NCBI GenBank assembly: GCA_016789885.1
Contig: JAEUPZ010000034.1
Location: 1-64,000, forward strand
DNA length: 64,000 nucleotides
Reading direction: 5' to 3'
Source: Chromatiales bacterium
GTDB lineage: Bacteria; Pseudomonadota; Gammaproteobacteria; Steroidobacterales; GCA-2729495
Shown here in pieces: positions 11,157-19,893 of the stretch. A model generated the notes under the pieces. The model did no database searches. It was given only the letters and a program-made list of their open reading frames with translations, and was not told the origin of the DNA. The translations under genes and the position numbers were made by a program. Every line of letters starts with the position of its first letter. Positions within the stretch are counted from its first letter, which is position 1.

Positions 11157-12500
11157 ATGGCTAAAGCAGGCACGATGAATCCCGCCGCTCTCGGAGACGC
11201 CTCGCGTTTCTCCGAGCTGCGCCAGCGCCTGCTGTTCCTGGCGGGGGCGCTGATCGTCTACCGCATCGGCACGTTCATCCCGGTGCCGGGCATCGATCCG
11301 GCGGCGCTGGAGCAGTTCTTCCAGCAGCAGTCCGGCACGATCCTCGCGATGTTCAACATGTTCTCCGGCGGCGCGCTGGAGCGGTTGAGCATCTTCGCCC
11401 TCGGTGTCATGCCCTACATTTCCGCGTCGATCATCGTGCAGATGGCCGGCATCGTCGTTCCGCAGCTGGCCTCGCTGCGCAAGGAGGGTGAGTCCGGTCG
11501 CCGCAAGATGATGCAGTACACCCGCTACGGAACCGTCGCACTGGCGCTGTTCCAGTCGGTGGGCGCGTCGGCGGCCCTGCAGAACCAGGGGCTCGCCATC
11601 ACGCCGGGGCCGAGCTTCGTCTTCACGGCCACCGTGACACTGGTGACCGGGACCATGTTCCTGATGTGGCTCGGCGAGCAGATCACCGAGCGCGGCATCG
11701 GCAACGGCATTTCGATGCTGATCCTCGGGTCCATCATCTCCGGCCTGCCGTCCGCCATCGGCGGAACCCTGGAGCTCGTCAATACCGGCGAGCTGAACGC
11801 GGCCATCGCCCTGATCCTGATCCTCCTCGTGGGCGCGGTGACTGCCTTCGTCGTCTACATGGAGCGGGGCCAGCGCCGGATCGCCGTCCACTATGCGCGC
11901 CGCCAGCAGGGCCGCCGGGTCTATGCCGGGCAGTCGAGCCACCTGCCCTTCAAGATCAACATGGCCGGCGTGATCCCGCCAATCTTCGCCTCCAGCCTGA
12001 TCCTTTTCCCGGCGACCGTTGCCAGCTGGTTCGGCACGAACGAGGGCTTCGGCTGGCTGCAGACGCTCGGTGCGGAACTCGCGCCGGGCCAGCCCGTCTA
12101 CATCCTGATGTACGGCAGCCTGATCGTCTTCTTCTGCTTCTTCTACACGGCCCTGGTCTTCAACTCCCAGGAGACGTCCGAGAACCTGAAGAAGAGCGGC
12201 GCCTTCATACCGGGCATCCGGCCGGGCCAGCAGACGGCCCAGTACATCGACAAGGTGCTGACCCGCCTGACCTTCTGGGGCGCGCTCTACGTGGCCGCCG
12301 TCTGCCTGCTGCCCGAGTTCATGATCCAGTACTGGCGCGTCCCGTTCTACTTCGGCGGCACGTCGCTGATGATCCTGGTCGTCGTGACGATGGACTTCAT
12401 GGCCCAGTTGCAGGCGCACATGATGTCCTCGCAGTACGAGAGCCTGCTCAAGAAGGCCAACTTCGGCAGCGTCGGCCGGACCGGCCAGGTCCGCGGCTGA
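11157..12500 (+). CDS. secY: Protein translocase subunit SecY
   Basis: SecY is the channel of the SecYEG translocon in the inner membrane. The 447-residue product shows the ten-helix pattern. It begins with [20 protein letters not shown], the plug-region segment follows with [11 protein letters not shown], and the cytoplasmic loop [20 protein letters not shown] lies near residues 246-265. It lies between rplO and rpmJ, the usual spc-operon position. Confidence 0.97.
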   Translation: MAKAGTMNPAALGDASRFSELRQRLLFLAGALIVYRIGTFIPVPGIDPAALEQFFQQQSGTILAMFNMFSGGALERLSIFALGVMPYISASIIVQMAGIVVPQLASLRKEGESGRRKMMQYTRYGTVALALFQSVGASAALQNQGLAITPGPSFVFTATVTLVTGTMFLMWLGEQITERGIGNGISMLILGSIISGLPSAIGGTLELVNTGELNAAIALILILLVGAVTAFVVYMERGQRRIAVHYARRQQGRRVYAGQSSHLPFKINMAGVIPPIFASSLILFPATVASWFGTNEGFGWLQTLGAELAPGQPVYILMYGSLIVFFCFFYTALVFNSQETSENLKKSGAFIPGIRPGQQTAQYIDKVLTRLTFWGALYVAAVCLLPEFMIQYWRVPFYFGGTSLMILVVVTMDFMAQLQAHMMSSQYESLLKKANFGSVGRTGQVRG

Positions 12501-12587
12501 CGGGCCGGGGAACGGAACGACACCTGCCGGGCTGCGGCCCGCCAGGCACACGGTAACTGGCGCGCGACGGCGCGCAGGGTGAGAGCT

Positions 12588-12701
12588 ATGAAAGTTCGCG
12601 CATCGGTAAAGAAGATCTGCAGGAACTGCAAGGTCGTACGCCGCAAGCGGGTGGTCCGGGTGATCTGTTCCGATCCCCGGCACAAGCAGCGGCAGGGCTG
12701 A
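12588..12701 (+). CDS. rpmJ: 50S ribosomal protein L36 (zinc-binding form)
   Basis: L36 is the smallest large-subunit protein. The 37-codon frame reads [17 protein letters not shown] and ends HKQRQG. The zinc ligands Cys11, Cys14, Cys27 and His32 are all present, so this is the C+ form. A GGGTGAG element lies 4-5 nt before the ATG. It is easily missed because of its length. It sits between secY and rpsM as in E. coli. Confidence 0.96.
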   Translation: MKVRASVKKICRNCKVVRRKRVVRVICSDPRHKQRQG

Positions 12702-12747
12702 ACGACAGGACCGCTGGACGGCAGCGTCCCCTCCGGAGACTGACTGA

Positions 12748-13104
12748 ATGGCACGTATAGCAGGCATCAACATTCCGCCGAACAAGCACGTGAGCATCGC
12801 GCTGACGCACATTTATGGCGTCGGTCGTGCCCGGGCCCTCAAGGTGTGCGCCGCCGCCGGCATTGCGCCGGACGTGCGCGTGCGCGACCTGAGCGAGCCC
12901 GAGGTCGAGCGGATCCGCGCCGAGATCGGCCGTGTCCCGGTGGAGGGCGACCTGCGCCGCGAGGTGTCGATGAACATCAAGCGGCTCATGGACCTGGGCT
13001 GCTATCGCGGCGTCCGTCACCGCAAGGGCCTCCCCCTGCGCGGCCAGCGCACCCGCACGAACGCCCGCACCCGCAAGGGCCCGCGCCGGCCGATCCGCAA
13101 GTAA
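12748..13104 (+). CDS. rpsM: 30S ribosomal protein S13
   Basis: S13 is a 30S head protein that contacts P-site tRNA and the 50S bridge B1. The 118-residue product begins [20 protein letters not shown] and has the C-terminal basic tail [20 protein letters not shown]. It is the first gene of the alpha operon, where S4 is the repressor in E. coli. No pseudoknot was identified in the 46-nt spacer. Confidence 0.97.
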   Translation: MARIAGINIPPNKHVSIALTHIYGVGRARALKVCAAAGIAPDVRVRDLSEPEVERIRAEIGRVPVEGDLRREVSMNIKRLMDLGCYRGVRHRKGLPLRGQRTRTNARTRKGPRRPIRK

Positions 13105-13163
13105 GCGGACCCGGCTGACCACGACCAGGCACCAGGCCACGATCAGGCACCAGGAAAGAGACG

Positions 13164-13565
13164 ATGGCAGAAGCACCAGCAGCTGGCGCGCAGAAGGCGC
13201 GGAAGAAGTCGAAGCGGTCGGTCATCGACGGCATCGCCCACATCCACGCGACCTTCAACAACACGATCATCACGATCACCGACCGGCAGGGCAACACGCT
13301 CAGCTGGGCGACGGCCGGCAGCTGCGGCTTCAAGGGGTCGCGCAAGAGCACGCCGTTCGCCGCCCAGGTGGCTGCGGAGCGCGCCGGGCAGGCGGCCCAG
13401 GAGTACGGGCTGAAGACCCTCGAGGTGCTGGTCTGCGGCCCCGGCCCGGGCCGCGAGTCGGCCGTGCGGTCGCTCAACGCCTGCGGCTACCGCATCACGA
13501 ACATCGAGGACATCACGCCGATCCCGCACAACGGGTGCCGCCCGCCCAAAAAGCGGCGCGTCTGA
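13164..13565 (+). CDS. rpsK: 30S ribosomal protein S11
   Basis: S11 lies on the 30S platform. The 133-residue product has [20 protein letters not shown] and ends [10 protein letters not shown], the standard ending. The N-terminus is somewhat Ala-rich ([10 protein letters not shown]). The 59-nt spacer to rpsM holds an imperfect direct repeat (CACGACCAGGCACCAGG and CACGATCAGGCACCAGG) that ends next to a GAAAGAGA ribosome-binding region. Confidence 0.97.
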   Translation: MAEAPAAGAQKARKKSKRSVIDGIAHIHATFNNTIITITDRQGNTLSWATAGSCGFKGSRKSTPFAAQVAAERAGQAAQEYGLKTLEVLVCGPGPGRESAVRSLNACGYRITNIEDITPIPHNGCRPPKKRRV

Positions 13566-13599
13566 CGGCGACCGGACAAGACAGAGTTAAGGACTGACC

Positions 13600-14223
13600 A
13601 TGGCCAGATACCGCGGACCCACCTGCAAGCTCGCGCGCCGGGAAGGCACCGACCTCTTCCTGAAGAGCGCGATCAAGCCGCTGGAGTCGAAGTGCAAGCT
13701 CGAGACCCCGCCGGGGCAGGCGCAGGGCGCCCGCAAGGGCCGCACCTCCGATTACGGCCTGCAGCTCCGCGAGAAGCAGAAGCTCCGCCGCATGTACGGC
13801 GTGCTCGAGCGCCAGTTCCGCATCACGTACAAGCGGGCGTCCCAGATGAAGGGCTCCACGGGTGAGAACCTGCTGAAGCTGCTCGAGGGGCGTCTCGACA
13901 ACGTCGTGTACCGGATGGGCTTCGCCGCGACCCGGGCCGAGGCGCGCCAGCTGGTCAACCACCGTGGCGTCAAGGTCAACGACCGGATCGTCAACATCCC
14001 GTCCTACCAGGTGTCGGCCGGCGATGTGATCGCCATCCGCGAGCGCGCGCGCGAGCAGCTGCGCATCAAGAATGCGCTGGCCATTGCCGCCCAGGCCGGC
14101 TTCCCGGAGTGGGTCGAGGTCGACGAGCAGGGCATGACCGGCACGCTGAAGTCGCTGCCGGCGCGCGACGACATCCTGCCGGACATCAACGAGAACCTGG
14201 TGGTCGAGCTCTACTCGAAGTAA
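13600..14223 (+). CDS. rpsD: 30S ribosomal protein S4
   Basis: S4 is a primary 16S-binding protein and alpha-operon repressor in E. coli. The 207-residue product begins [20 protein letters not shown], lacks the N-terminal zinc Cys cluster, and has an S4 RNA-binding domain around residues 96-158, including [20 protein letters not shown]. The ending VVELYSK is typical. Confidence 0.97.
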   Translation: MARYRGPTCKLARREGTDLFLKSAIKPLESKCKLETPPGQAQGARKGRTSDYGLQLREKQKLRRMYGVLERQFRITYKRASQMKGSTGENLLKLLEGRLDNVVYRMGFAATRAEARQLVNHRGVKVNDRIVNIPSYQVSAGDVIAIRERAREQLRIKNALAIAAQAGFPEWVEVDEQGMTGTLKSLPARDDILPDINENLVVELYSK

Positions 14224-14248
14224 CGCGCCCGCAGTCAACCGGAGGCGG

Positions 14249-15259
14249 ATGAACATGCAGCCATCCATTACAGAATTCCTGAAGCCACGCAGCGTCCGGG
14301 TGCAGTCCGAGACGGGCAACCGTGCCCGCATCGTCATCGAGCCCCTCGAGCGCGGCTTCGGCCATACCCTCGGCAATGCCCTGCGGCGCGTGCTGCTGTC
14401 GAGCATGCCAGGCGCGGCCATCGTCGAGGCCGAGATCGAGGGCGTGCTCCACGAGTACACCAGCATCGACGGCGTCCAGGAGGACGTGGTCGAGATCCTG
14501 CTGAACCTCAAGGGCGTGGCGCTGCGCATGCACTCGCGCGACCGCGCCGAGCTGACCCTGCACAAGAAGGGCCCCGGCATCGTGACCGCCGGTGACATCG
14601 CCACCGACCACGACATCGAGGTCGTGAATCCGGGCCACGTCATCGCCAACCTGACGAGCAGCGGCGAGCTGAAGATGGTGCTGACCATCGAGCGGGGCCG
14701 CGGCTACCGGCCGGCGACCCAGCGCCAGGAAGGTGACGAGCAGCAGGGCACCACCATCGGCCGCCTGCGCCTCGACGCCTCGTTCAGCCCGGTGCGCAAG
14801 GTCACCTACACCGTCGAGGCCGCGCGCGTCGAGCAGCGCACTGACCTCGACCGGCTCGTCCTCGACGTCGACACCAACGGCAGCATCGACCCGGAGGACG
14901 CCATCCGCCGGGCCGGCAGCATCCTCAAGGACCAGCTGGACGTGTTCCTCGAGCTGCGCGGCCAGGACGAGGCAGCCACGACCGGCCCCGAGGCCCAGGT
15001 CGAGCCCATCCTGCTCCGGCCGGTGGACGAGCTCGAGCTGACCGTGCGCTCGGCCAACTGCCTCAAGGCCGAGAACATCAACTACATCGGCGACCTGGTG
15101 CAGCGCACCGAGGTGGAGCTGCTGCGTACGCCGAACCTCGGCAAGAAGTCGCTCACCGAGATCAAGGAAGTGCTCGAGAGCCACGGCCTGTCGCTCGGCA
15201 TGCGCATCGAGAACTGGCCGCCCCCGGGGCTGGCGAAGCACGACGACAAGGCCGCCTGA
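14249..15259 (+). CDS. rpoA: RNA polymerase alpha subunit
   Basis: RpoA starts RNA polymerase assembly and contacts UP elements and activators. The 336-residue product has the N-terminal dimerisation domain with [20 protein letters not shown] near residues 33-52, an acidic linker, and the C-terminal domain with [20 protein letters not shown]. That motif includes the Arg used for UP-element contact in E. coli. The ending [14 protein letters not shown] is gammaproteobacterial in character. A second in-frame ATG lies at 14255. Confidence 0.97.
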   Translation: MNMQPSITEFLKPRSVRVQSETGNRARIVIEPLERGFGHTLGNALRRVLLSSMPGAAIVEAEIEGVLHEYTSIDGVQEDVVEILLNLKGVALRMHSRDRAELTLHKKGPGIVTAGDIATDHDIEVVNPGHVIANLTSSGELKMVLTIERGRGYRPATQRQEGDEQQGTTIGRLRLDASFSPVRKVTYTVEAARVEQRTDLDRLVLDVDTNGSIDPEDAIRRAGSILKDQLDVFLELRGQDEAATTGPEAQVEPILLRPVDELELTVRSANCLKAENINYIGDLVQRTEVELLRTPNLGKKSLTEIKEVLESHGLSLGMRIENWPPPGLAKHDDKAA

Positions 15260-15281
15260 ACAGACCGGAAGTTGTAACGCC

Positions 15282-15659
15282 ATGATGCACCGTAAGGCCG
15301 GCCGCGCCCTGGGCCGCAAGAGCAGCCACCGCACTGCCATGTACCGCAACATGGCGGCGTCCCTCATCCGTGAGGAGACGATCGCCACCACGCTGCCCAA
15401 GGCCAAGGAGCTGCGGCGCGTGGTCGAGCCGCTCATCACGCTCGCCAAGCAGGACGGCGTCGCCCGCCGGCGACTGGCCTTCTCGCGCCTGCGTGACCGG
15501 GCCTCCGTGGGCAAGCTCTTCAACGAGCTGGGGCCCCGCTACAAGGCCCGTCCGGGTGGTTACCTGCGCATCCTGAAGATCGGCTTCCGCGCTGGTGACT
15601 CGGCCCCCATGGCCGTGGTTGCCCTCGTCGACCAGCCCGAGGCCAAGGCCGAGGCCTGA
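15282..15659 (+). CDS. rplQ: 50S ribosomal protein L17
   Basis: L17 is the last gene of the alpha operon. The 125-residue product begins [20 protein letters not shown] (two adjacent ATGs) and has the core [20 protein letters not shown] followed by the RAGDSAPMA segment. It ends 10 nt before a strong hairpin that closes the ribosomal array. Confidence 0.96.
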   Translation: MMHRKAGRALGRKSSHRTAMYRNMAASLIREETIATTLPKAKELRRVVEPLITLAKQDGVARRRLAFSRLRDRASVGKLFNELGPRYKARPGGYLRILKIGFRAGDSAPMAVVALVDQPEAKAEA

Positions 15660-15669
15660 GACAGCTGCC

Positions 15670-15696
15670 GCGCGCCGGCCGTCCCGGCCGGCGCGC
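15670..15696 (+). terminator. Hairpin at the end of the ribosomal array, possibly bidirectional
   Basis: A perfect 11-bp stem (left arm 15670-15680 GCGCGCCGGCC, right arm 15686-15696) with the 5-nt loop GTCCC sits between the convergent ends of rplQ and the next minus-strand gene. There is no run of T on either side, only CGCTTCAA, so it may be a weak intrinsic terminator or a 3'-end stabiliser. Confidence 0.6.
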
Positions 15697-15700
15697 CGCT

Positions 15701-17443
15701 TCAACGCACCCGGGCCGACGGCCCGGGCGCCCGCCCGAACAGCTCCCGGAATCGCGCCAGGTCGGCGAAGTTCACGACGCCGTCGCCGGTCAGGTCGGCC
15801 TGCGCGTCGGTGCTGCCGAAGCGGCTCCGGAAGGTCGCGAGGTCGGCGAAGTTCACGGCACCGTCGCCGTTGAAGTCTGCATCGCAGGCATTTCCGTAGC
15901 CGTCACCGTCGGCATCCAGCTGGCTCGCGTTGCCAAGCTGGGTGCAGTTGTCCACATCGTCGGCAGTGCCGTCGCCATCGCGGTCCTCGGCGATGCGCCA
16001 CGCCAGCGCGTAGGGCCAGTCGAAGTCCACCTGCCCCGTGCCGCGCCGGACCTCCATCGCGTACCGCCGCCCGGCCCGGAGCGGCACCCAGAGGTTCTCC
16101 GTGTTGTCGCCGCTGCCCGCGGATGAGGCGACGATCACGGGCCCGGCGGGGTCCGTCACGTCCAGCAGCGCCAGGTCGAGGTCGAAGAGCTCGGCGGTGC
16201 CGTTGAACAGGCTGGGGATGCCCCCAGCCACCCGCAGGTTCCAGGCGAGTGTCACGGCGAGCATGCCGTCGCGCTGCCCGACGGGAAGCCGGTAGGTGCC
16301 CCCGGTGTTCGTCCCGCTCGCCCCGCCGAACCGCGGGTCATGGTCGAAACCATAGCTTCCCACGCGGCCGCCCCCGGCGGGATCGTCCTCGAGGCTGTTC
16401 TGTTCGCCGGCCACGATGATGCGGTAGCCGTGGCCCACGTGCAGCTGGCCGGCGCCGAAGACCGTGTCGAGGCCATTGGCGCTGCGCCGGGCCGCGGCGC
16501 TGCGGTAGTCGACGATGTCGGCCGTCGTGGTGTTGAACGTCTGGCGCAGGGCGCCCGCCATCAGTGCAGCCTTGATGACGGCGCTGCGGCCCGCGCTGGT
16601 GACCACGCTGCCGCTGCGGGTCGTCACCGACGGGCTGACCGGGTCTGTTGCGAGGGCCGGGTTGGCAGCCGCCAATTCGGCCAGCATGGCGGCAGCCCCC
16701 GACGCCCACGCCGTGCCCTGGCTGGTTGTCGCGGCGGGCACGACGAGGTGTGGCCGCACGCGACCCGCGGTGTAGATGCCATCGACGGCCACCGAGCCCC
16801 GGCCATGCCCGCCGTCGGTGCGCCCCACGGCGATGACGTTGAAGCCAGTCGCCATCAGCGGCAGGTTGGCGCCGCCGTTCGTCAGCCCGACTACGTGGAT
16901 GAACTCGTCCCGGTGGATGGCCCAGTCGGTCCGGCGGAGGATGTCCCCATCGGCCGTCGAACTGCCGACCCAGCTGTGGTTTGCCACGCGGGCCGCCAGG
17001 GCCAGCGGCTGGCGCGGCAGCCCGCTGGTGGGCGAGCGCAGGTAGCCGGCGCCGATCCAGTCCTCGGCCCCGTAGGCAGCGATGGCCGTTATGCCCGGCG
17101 CGATGGAGCTGCTGCTGCCGTAGAAGGCCCGCCCGACACCGGTCGCATGGCCTGAGTAGAGACCGGCCGGCGCGCTGGAGCTGTTGGTGATGGTCTTGCC
17201 GGCAAACTCCGTCTGGCCCGGATCGGGCATCCAGGTCTTCGCGCCGGCGACCTCGACCGGCGCCTCGACCTGCACAACGGACACCCCGGCCCCCATTGGC
17301 AGCAGCGGTCCCAGTTCCTGTGCCAGCCCGGCGTGACCGATGTCCCGGCGGTAGTCTGCGAGGGACGGGGGTGCCAGCAGCAGGGCTGCCAGCCCGAGGC
17401 CGCCCGCTGTCGTTGAGCCTACTGCACCGACGCTGCTCTTCAC
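15701..17443 (-). CDS. Secreted subtilisin-fold protein with dockerin-like C-terminus, probably catalytically dead
   Basis: The product has 580 residues. A signal peptide is likely (hydrophobic residues 8-29, cleavage after SLA). Residues 50-340 look like a subtilase (S8) fold: GVSVVQVE (53-60) in the Asp-box place, SGHATGVG (98-104) in the His-box place, and TSQGTAWASGAAAML (240-254) in the Ser-box place. The usual Asp is Gln58, the usual Ser of GTSxA is Ala245, and the PHVA that normally follows is missing. After a beta-rich domain come acidic TSP3-type calcium repeats (487-522) and two dockerin-like repeats (523-543 and 550-570) of the form D-x-x-GDG-x-VNFADL-x-x-FR. The GTG start at 17443 has AGGA 8 nt upstream. 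Substrate or partner is unknown. Confidence 0.7.
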   Translation of the reverse strand: MKSSVGAVGSTTAGGLGLAALLLAPPSLADYRRDIGHAGLAQELGPLLPMGAGVSVVQVEAPVEVAGAKTWMPDPGQTEFAGKTITNSSSAPAGLYSGHATGVGRAFYGSSSSIAPGITAIAAYGAEDWIGAGYLRSPTSGLPRQPLALAARVANHSWVGSSTADGDILRRTDWAIHRDEFIHVVGLTNGGANLPLMATGFNVIAVGRTDGGHGRGSVAVDGIYTAGRVRPHLVVPAATTSQGTAWASGAAAMLAELAAANPALATDPVSPSVTTRSGSVVTSAGRSAVIKAALMAGALRQTFNTTTADIVDYRSAAARRSANGLDTVFGAGQLHVGHGYRIIVAGEQNSLEDDPAGGGRVGSYGFDHDPRFGGASGTNTGGTYRLPVGQRDGMLAVTLAWNLRVAGGIPSLFNGTAELFDLDLALLDVTDPAGPVIVASSAGSGDNTENLWVPLRAGRRYAMEVRRGTGQVDFDWPYALAWRIAEDRDGDGTADDVDNCTQLGNASQLDADGDGYGNACDADFNGDGAVNFADLATFRSRFGSTDAQADLTGDGVVNFADLARFRELFGRAPGPSARVR

Positions 17444-17596
17444 CTGGCCTGTCCTGCCGGTGTCCGTCCGCGTCCGGCAGTGTCGCGTGACTGGGCGATC
17501 GGCGCAGGACGGTACCGTTACGTTGCCCGGCTGATGGCCGCGTCGCCGTGCGACTCCCGGTACAACGCAGGCCGTGGCAACCTCCCAGGCGCTGCG

Positions 17597-18832
17597 TCAG
17601 CGGAGCAGCGGGTCGGCGCCGTCGATGTACTGAGTGACGACGGTGTCGCCCTGCTGCCACGCGACCTGCAGGCCGCCGTCCCGGACGGCGAGGGCCGGGT
17701 AGCTGGCCGGTCCCGGCGGCGCCGGCAATTCGACCGGCGCCGCGAAGCTGCGCCCGTGGTCCCGGGAAACCGCCAGGAACACCCGCCGTTCGCCACCAGC
17801 CTTGGCGTGCCATGCGGCCACCAGGCGCCGCCCCAGCATCGCCAGCGCCGGCGCGTCAGCGACATCGGCGCCGGGGTGCAGCGGGACGGCCGGAGCAAAA
17901 CTCCCACCGCCATCCTCGGAGCGGGAAACGGCGGCTCCCGGACGTTCTGCGCCGCCGTCGAAGCTGGCCGCATACACGCGCCGGCCATCGACGACGACTA
18001 CGGTCTGCTTCATCGGGCAGGCATCGATGGGCCACGGAGACCCGCCCCAGCGCACCCGCGCGGCGAATGGCTGGGGTGCCGCGGGGGCGACGGCCACCGC
18101 GCTGTCTCGCGTGCCGGCATCGCCGAGCAGCCTCGTGCCGAGGTAAATCCGGCCGTCGGCGGCCAGCGCCGTGGGCTGGCAGCAGGGGCAGACGTCAGTG
18201 GCCAGTGCGATCGCGGGCGGCATGAAGGAGGCACCGTCATCGCCGGAGACCGCCGCCATGAGCCTGCCGGCACCACCGGCGCCAGCGCGCGTCTCGACCC
18301 AGTACGCGAAGACTCCACCGCGGCCGTCGGCGGCCAGCGTGCCGAACGACTCGCCGTTGGCCGGATCGTCGGCGGTGAGGCCGGCCGGTATCCCGCCGAG
18401 CACCCGGTGGTCGCCGAAGCGCTGGCCGTCGTCCGTGGAGCGTGCGTAGCGGGGGGCGACGAAGAGCACCCCTGACGCCGGATCACTGGCCTGGCCGGCA
18501 TAGAACACGTGGACGACGCCGCGGCGGCCGAGGCTGACCCGCGGCCGTGCCACGGGGAATCCCCAGGCCGAGCCCGGCTCGACGTTGACCTGCGCAGGAG
18601 TGCCGAAGGATCGCCCGCCATCGGTGGAGCGGGCGAACCAGAGGTCGGCGCCAGCGGGCGGCCCGGCGCTGGCCCTGCGCTCGATCCACACCAGGTGGAT
18701 CGAGCCGTCGCGACCCACGGCGAGGTCGGCGGCGGTGGCCTTGCTGCCGGGGCGGCTGACCGTCGTGGGTGCTGCCGAGGCGGCAGCCATCCACCCGAGC
18801 ATGAGGAGGGCGGCAGTGCGTGGCATCGGCAT
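17597..18832 (-). CDS. Secreted sialidase-fold (BNR/Asp-box) repeat protein
   Basis: The 411-residue product has a signal peptide (MPMPRTAALLMLGWMAAASA) and at least five Asp-box motifs: STDGGRSF, STDDGQRF, SGDDGASF, SEDGGGSF and SRDHGRSF. These mark a six-bladed beta-propeller of the sialidase or exo-sialidase-like superfamily. It also has VCPCCQP in the middle and a later ACPMK. These Cys-rich segments recur in non-sialidase members of this propeller group whose function is not known. Sialidase activity should not be assumed. An AGGAG lies 10 nt before the ATG. It is 153 nt upstream of the subtilisin-fold gene on the same strand, so the two could form an operon. Confidence 0.75.
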   Translation of the reverse strand: MPMPRTAALLMLGWMAAASAAPTTVSRPGSKATAADLAVGRDGSIHLVWIERRASAGPPAGADLWFARSTDGGRSFGTPAQVNVEPGSAWGFPVARPRVSLGRRGVVHVFYAGQASDPASGVLFVAPRYARSTDDGQRFGDHRVLGGIPAGLTADDPANGESFGTLAADGRGGVFAYWVETRAGAGGAGRLMAAVSGDDGASFMPPAIALATDVCPCCQPTALAADGRIYLGTRLLGDAGTRDSAVAVAPAAPQPFAARVRWGGSPWPIDACPMKQTVVVVDGRRVYAASFDGGAERPGAAVSRSEDGGGSFAPAVPLHPGADVADAPALAMLGRRLVAAWHAKAGGERRVFLAVSRDHGRSFAAPVELPAPPGPASYPALAVRDGGLQVAWQQGDTVVTQYIDGADPLLR

Positions 18833-18942
18833 GAGGACGGACTCCTGGCGTCAGCACCCCGATTCTACGCCCGTACCGCCGACGTCCCGTGGCCCTGTGG
18901 GATCATGCCGGCAGCGAACTTCCGCCGCCCGAGGCCGCGCCG

Positions 18943-19638
18943 ATGCCGTTGCAACGGTCACCCCTGCCGCCCCACGTGATCCAGGTCGCCGGGGTGCGCG
19001 ACGCTGCCGACGCCCGGGCCATCGTCGCGGCCGGCGTGGACTGGATCGGCTTTCCGTTCGGCCTCGATCACCACGCCGAGGATCTGCCCCTCGTCGAGGC
19101 TGCCGCCATCGTGCAGGCGCTGCCCCCCGGCGTGCGGCCCGTGCTGATCACCTACGTCAGCGAGCCCGCCGCCGTCGTCGCGCTGGCCGAGTCACTCGGC
19201 GTCACGGCCGTGCAGCTGCACGGCCCGATGGCCCCCGCGGCCGTCGCCGGCCTGCGGCAGCTGCGGCCCGCCTGGCTGCTGATGAAGAGCATCGTCGTGG
19301 GGCGGGACGACGTGTCGTCGGCCGGCGGCTTCGCAGCCTTTATCGACGCGTTCCTGACGGATACCTACGACCCGTCCACCGGGGCCAGCGGGGCCACGGG
19401 GCTGACCCATGACTGGGCCCTCAGCGCAGCGCTCGCCCGCCAGCTCGACCGGCCGCTGGTCCTGGCCGGCGGGCTCAATCCTGGCAACGTTGCCGAGGGC
19501 ATCCGGGCCGTGGGGCCGTGGGGAGTCGACGTGCATACCGGCGTCGAGGACGCGGCCGGCGCCAAGTGCCCGGAGCGTCTGGCCCGCTTCGTGGCGGCTG
19601 CGCGCCGCGCGTGGGAGGGGGAAGCGGTCAGCCGGTGA
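18943..19638 (+). CDS. Phosphoribosylanthranilate isomerase-like (TrpF-like) protein
   Basis: The 231-residue product is a TIM barrel with TrpF landmarks: VQLHG near residue 90, a TDT segment where TrpF has its general-acid Asp, LAGGLNPGNVAEGI for phosphate binding, and GVDVHTGVEDAAGAK at the C-terminal end. The first strand, normally KxCG with the general-base Cys, reads IQVAGV, so the Cys is replaced by Ala. Isomerase activity on phosphoribosylanthranilate is therefore doubtful, and no other trp biosynthesis gene is nearby. An in-frame GTG at 18889 would add 18 residues. The end overlaps the next, convergent small frame by 11 nt. Confidence 0.7.
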   Translation: MPLQRSPLPPHVIQVAGVRDAADARAIVAAGVDWIGFPFGLDHHAEDLPLVEAAAIVQALPPGVRPVLITYVSEPAAVVALAESLGVTAVQLHGPMAPAAVAGLRQLRPAWLLMKSIVVGRDDVSSAGGFAAFIDAFLTDTYDPSTGASGATGLTHDWALSAALARQLDRPLVLAGGLNPGNVAEGIRAVGPWGVDVHTGVEDAAGAKCPERLARFVAAARRAWEGEAVSR

Positions 19639-19807
19639 CCAGCTGCACGAGCCACGCCCGTGCGGAGGCCAGCAGCGGATCGAACCGCTCACTGAAGGCA
19701 GTGAGCGTCGCGATGGCGCCGAGGATCACCGCCGCGCCCAGCACGAGCTGCCACGCGGCCCGGAGGGCGTTGGCGGCGACGACGATGGGGCTGGTCCGGG
19801 AGCGCAT
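19628..19807 (-). CDS. Small single-span membrane protein (hypothetical)
   Basis: The 59-codon frame starts at an ATG (19807) and encodes MRSRTSPIVVAANALRAAWQ, then one hydrophobic segment (about residues 16-37, LVLGAAVILGAIATL), and a short tail. It lies 86 nt after the RND permease stop on the same strand and could be the last gene of that unit. The ribosome-binding site is weak. Nothing was recognised by family. A chance frame in GC-rich DNA remains possible, although a balanced membrane-peptide composition argues against it. Confidence 0.4.
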   Translation of the reverse strand: MRSRTSPIVVAANALRAAWQLVLGAAVILGAIATLTAFSERFDPLLASARAWLVQLVTG

Positions 19808-19893
19808 CGGCGCATTCTGCCGGCCCTGCTGCCGGCCGCCCCGTGCGCGCGTCGCGCTTCTGCCGGCGGGGACCCCAGCCCCCGGCCAGCGCG

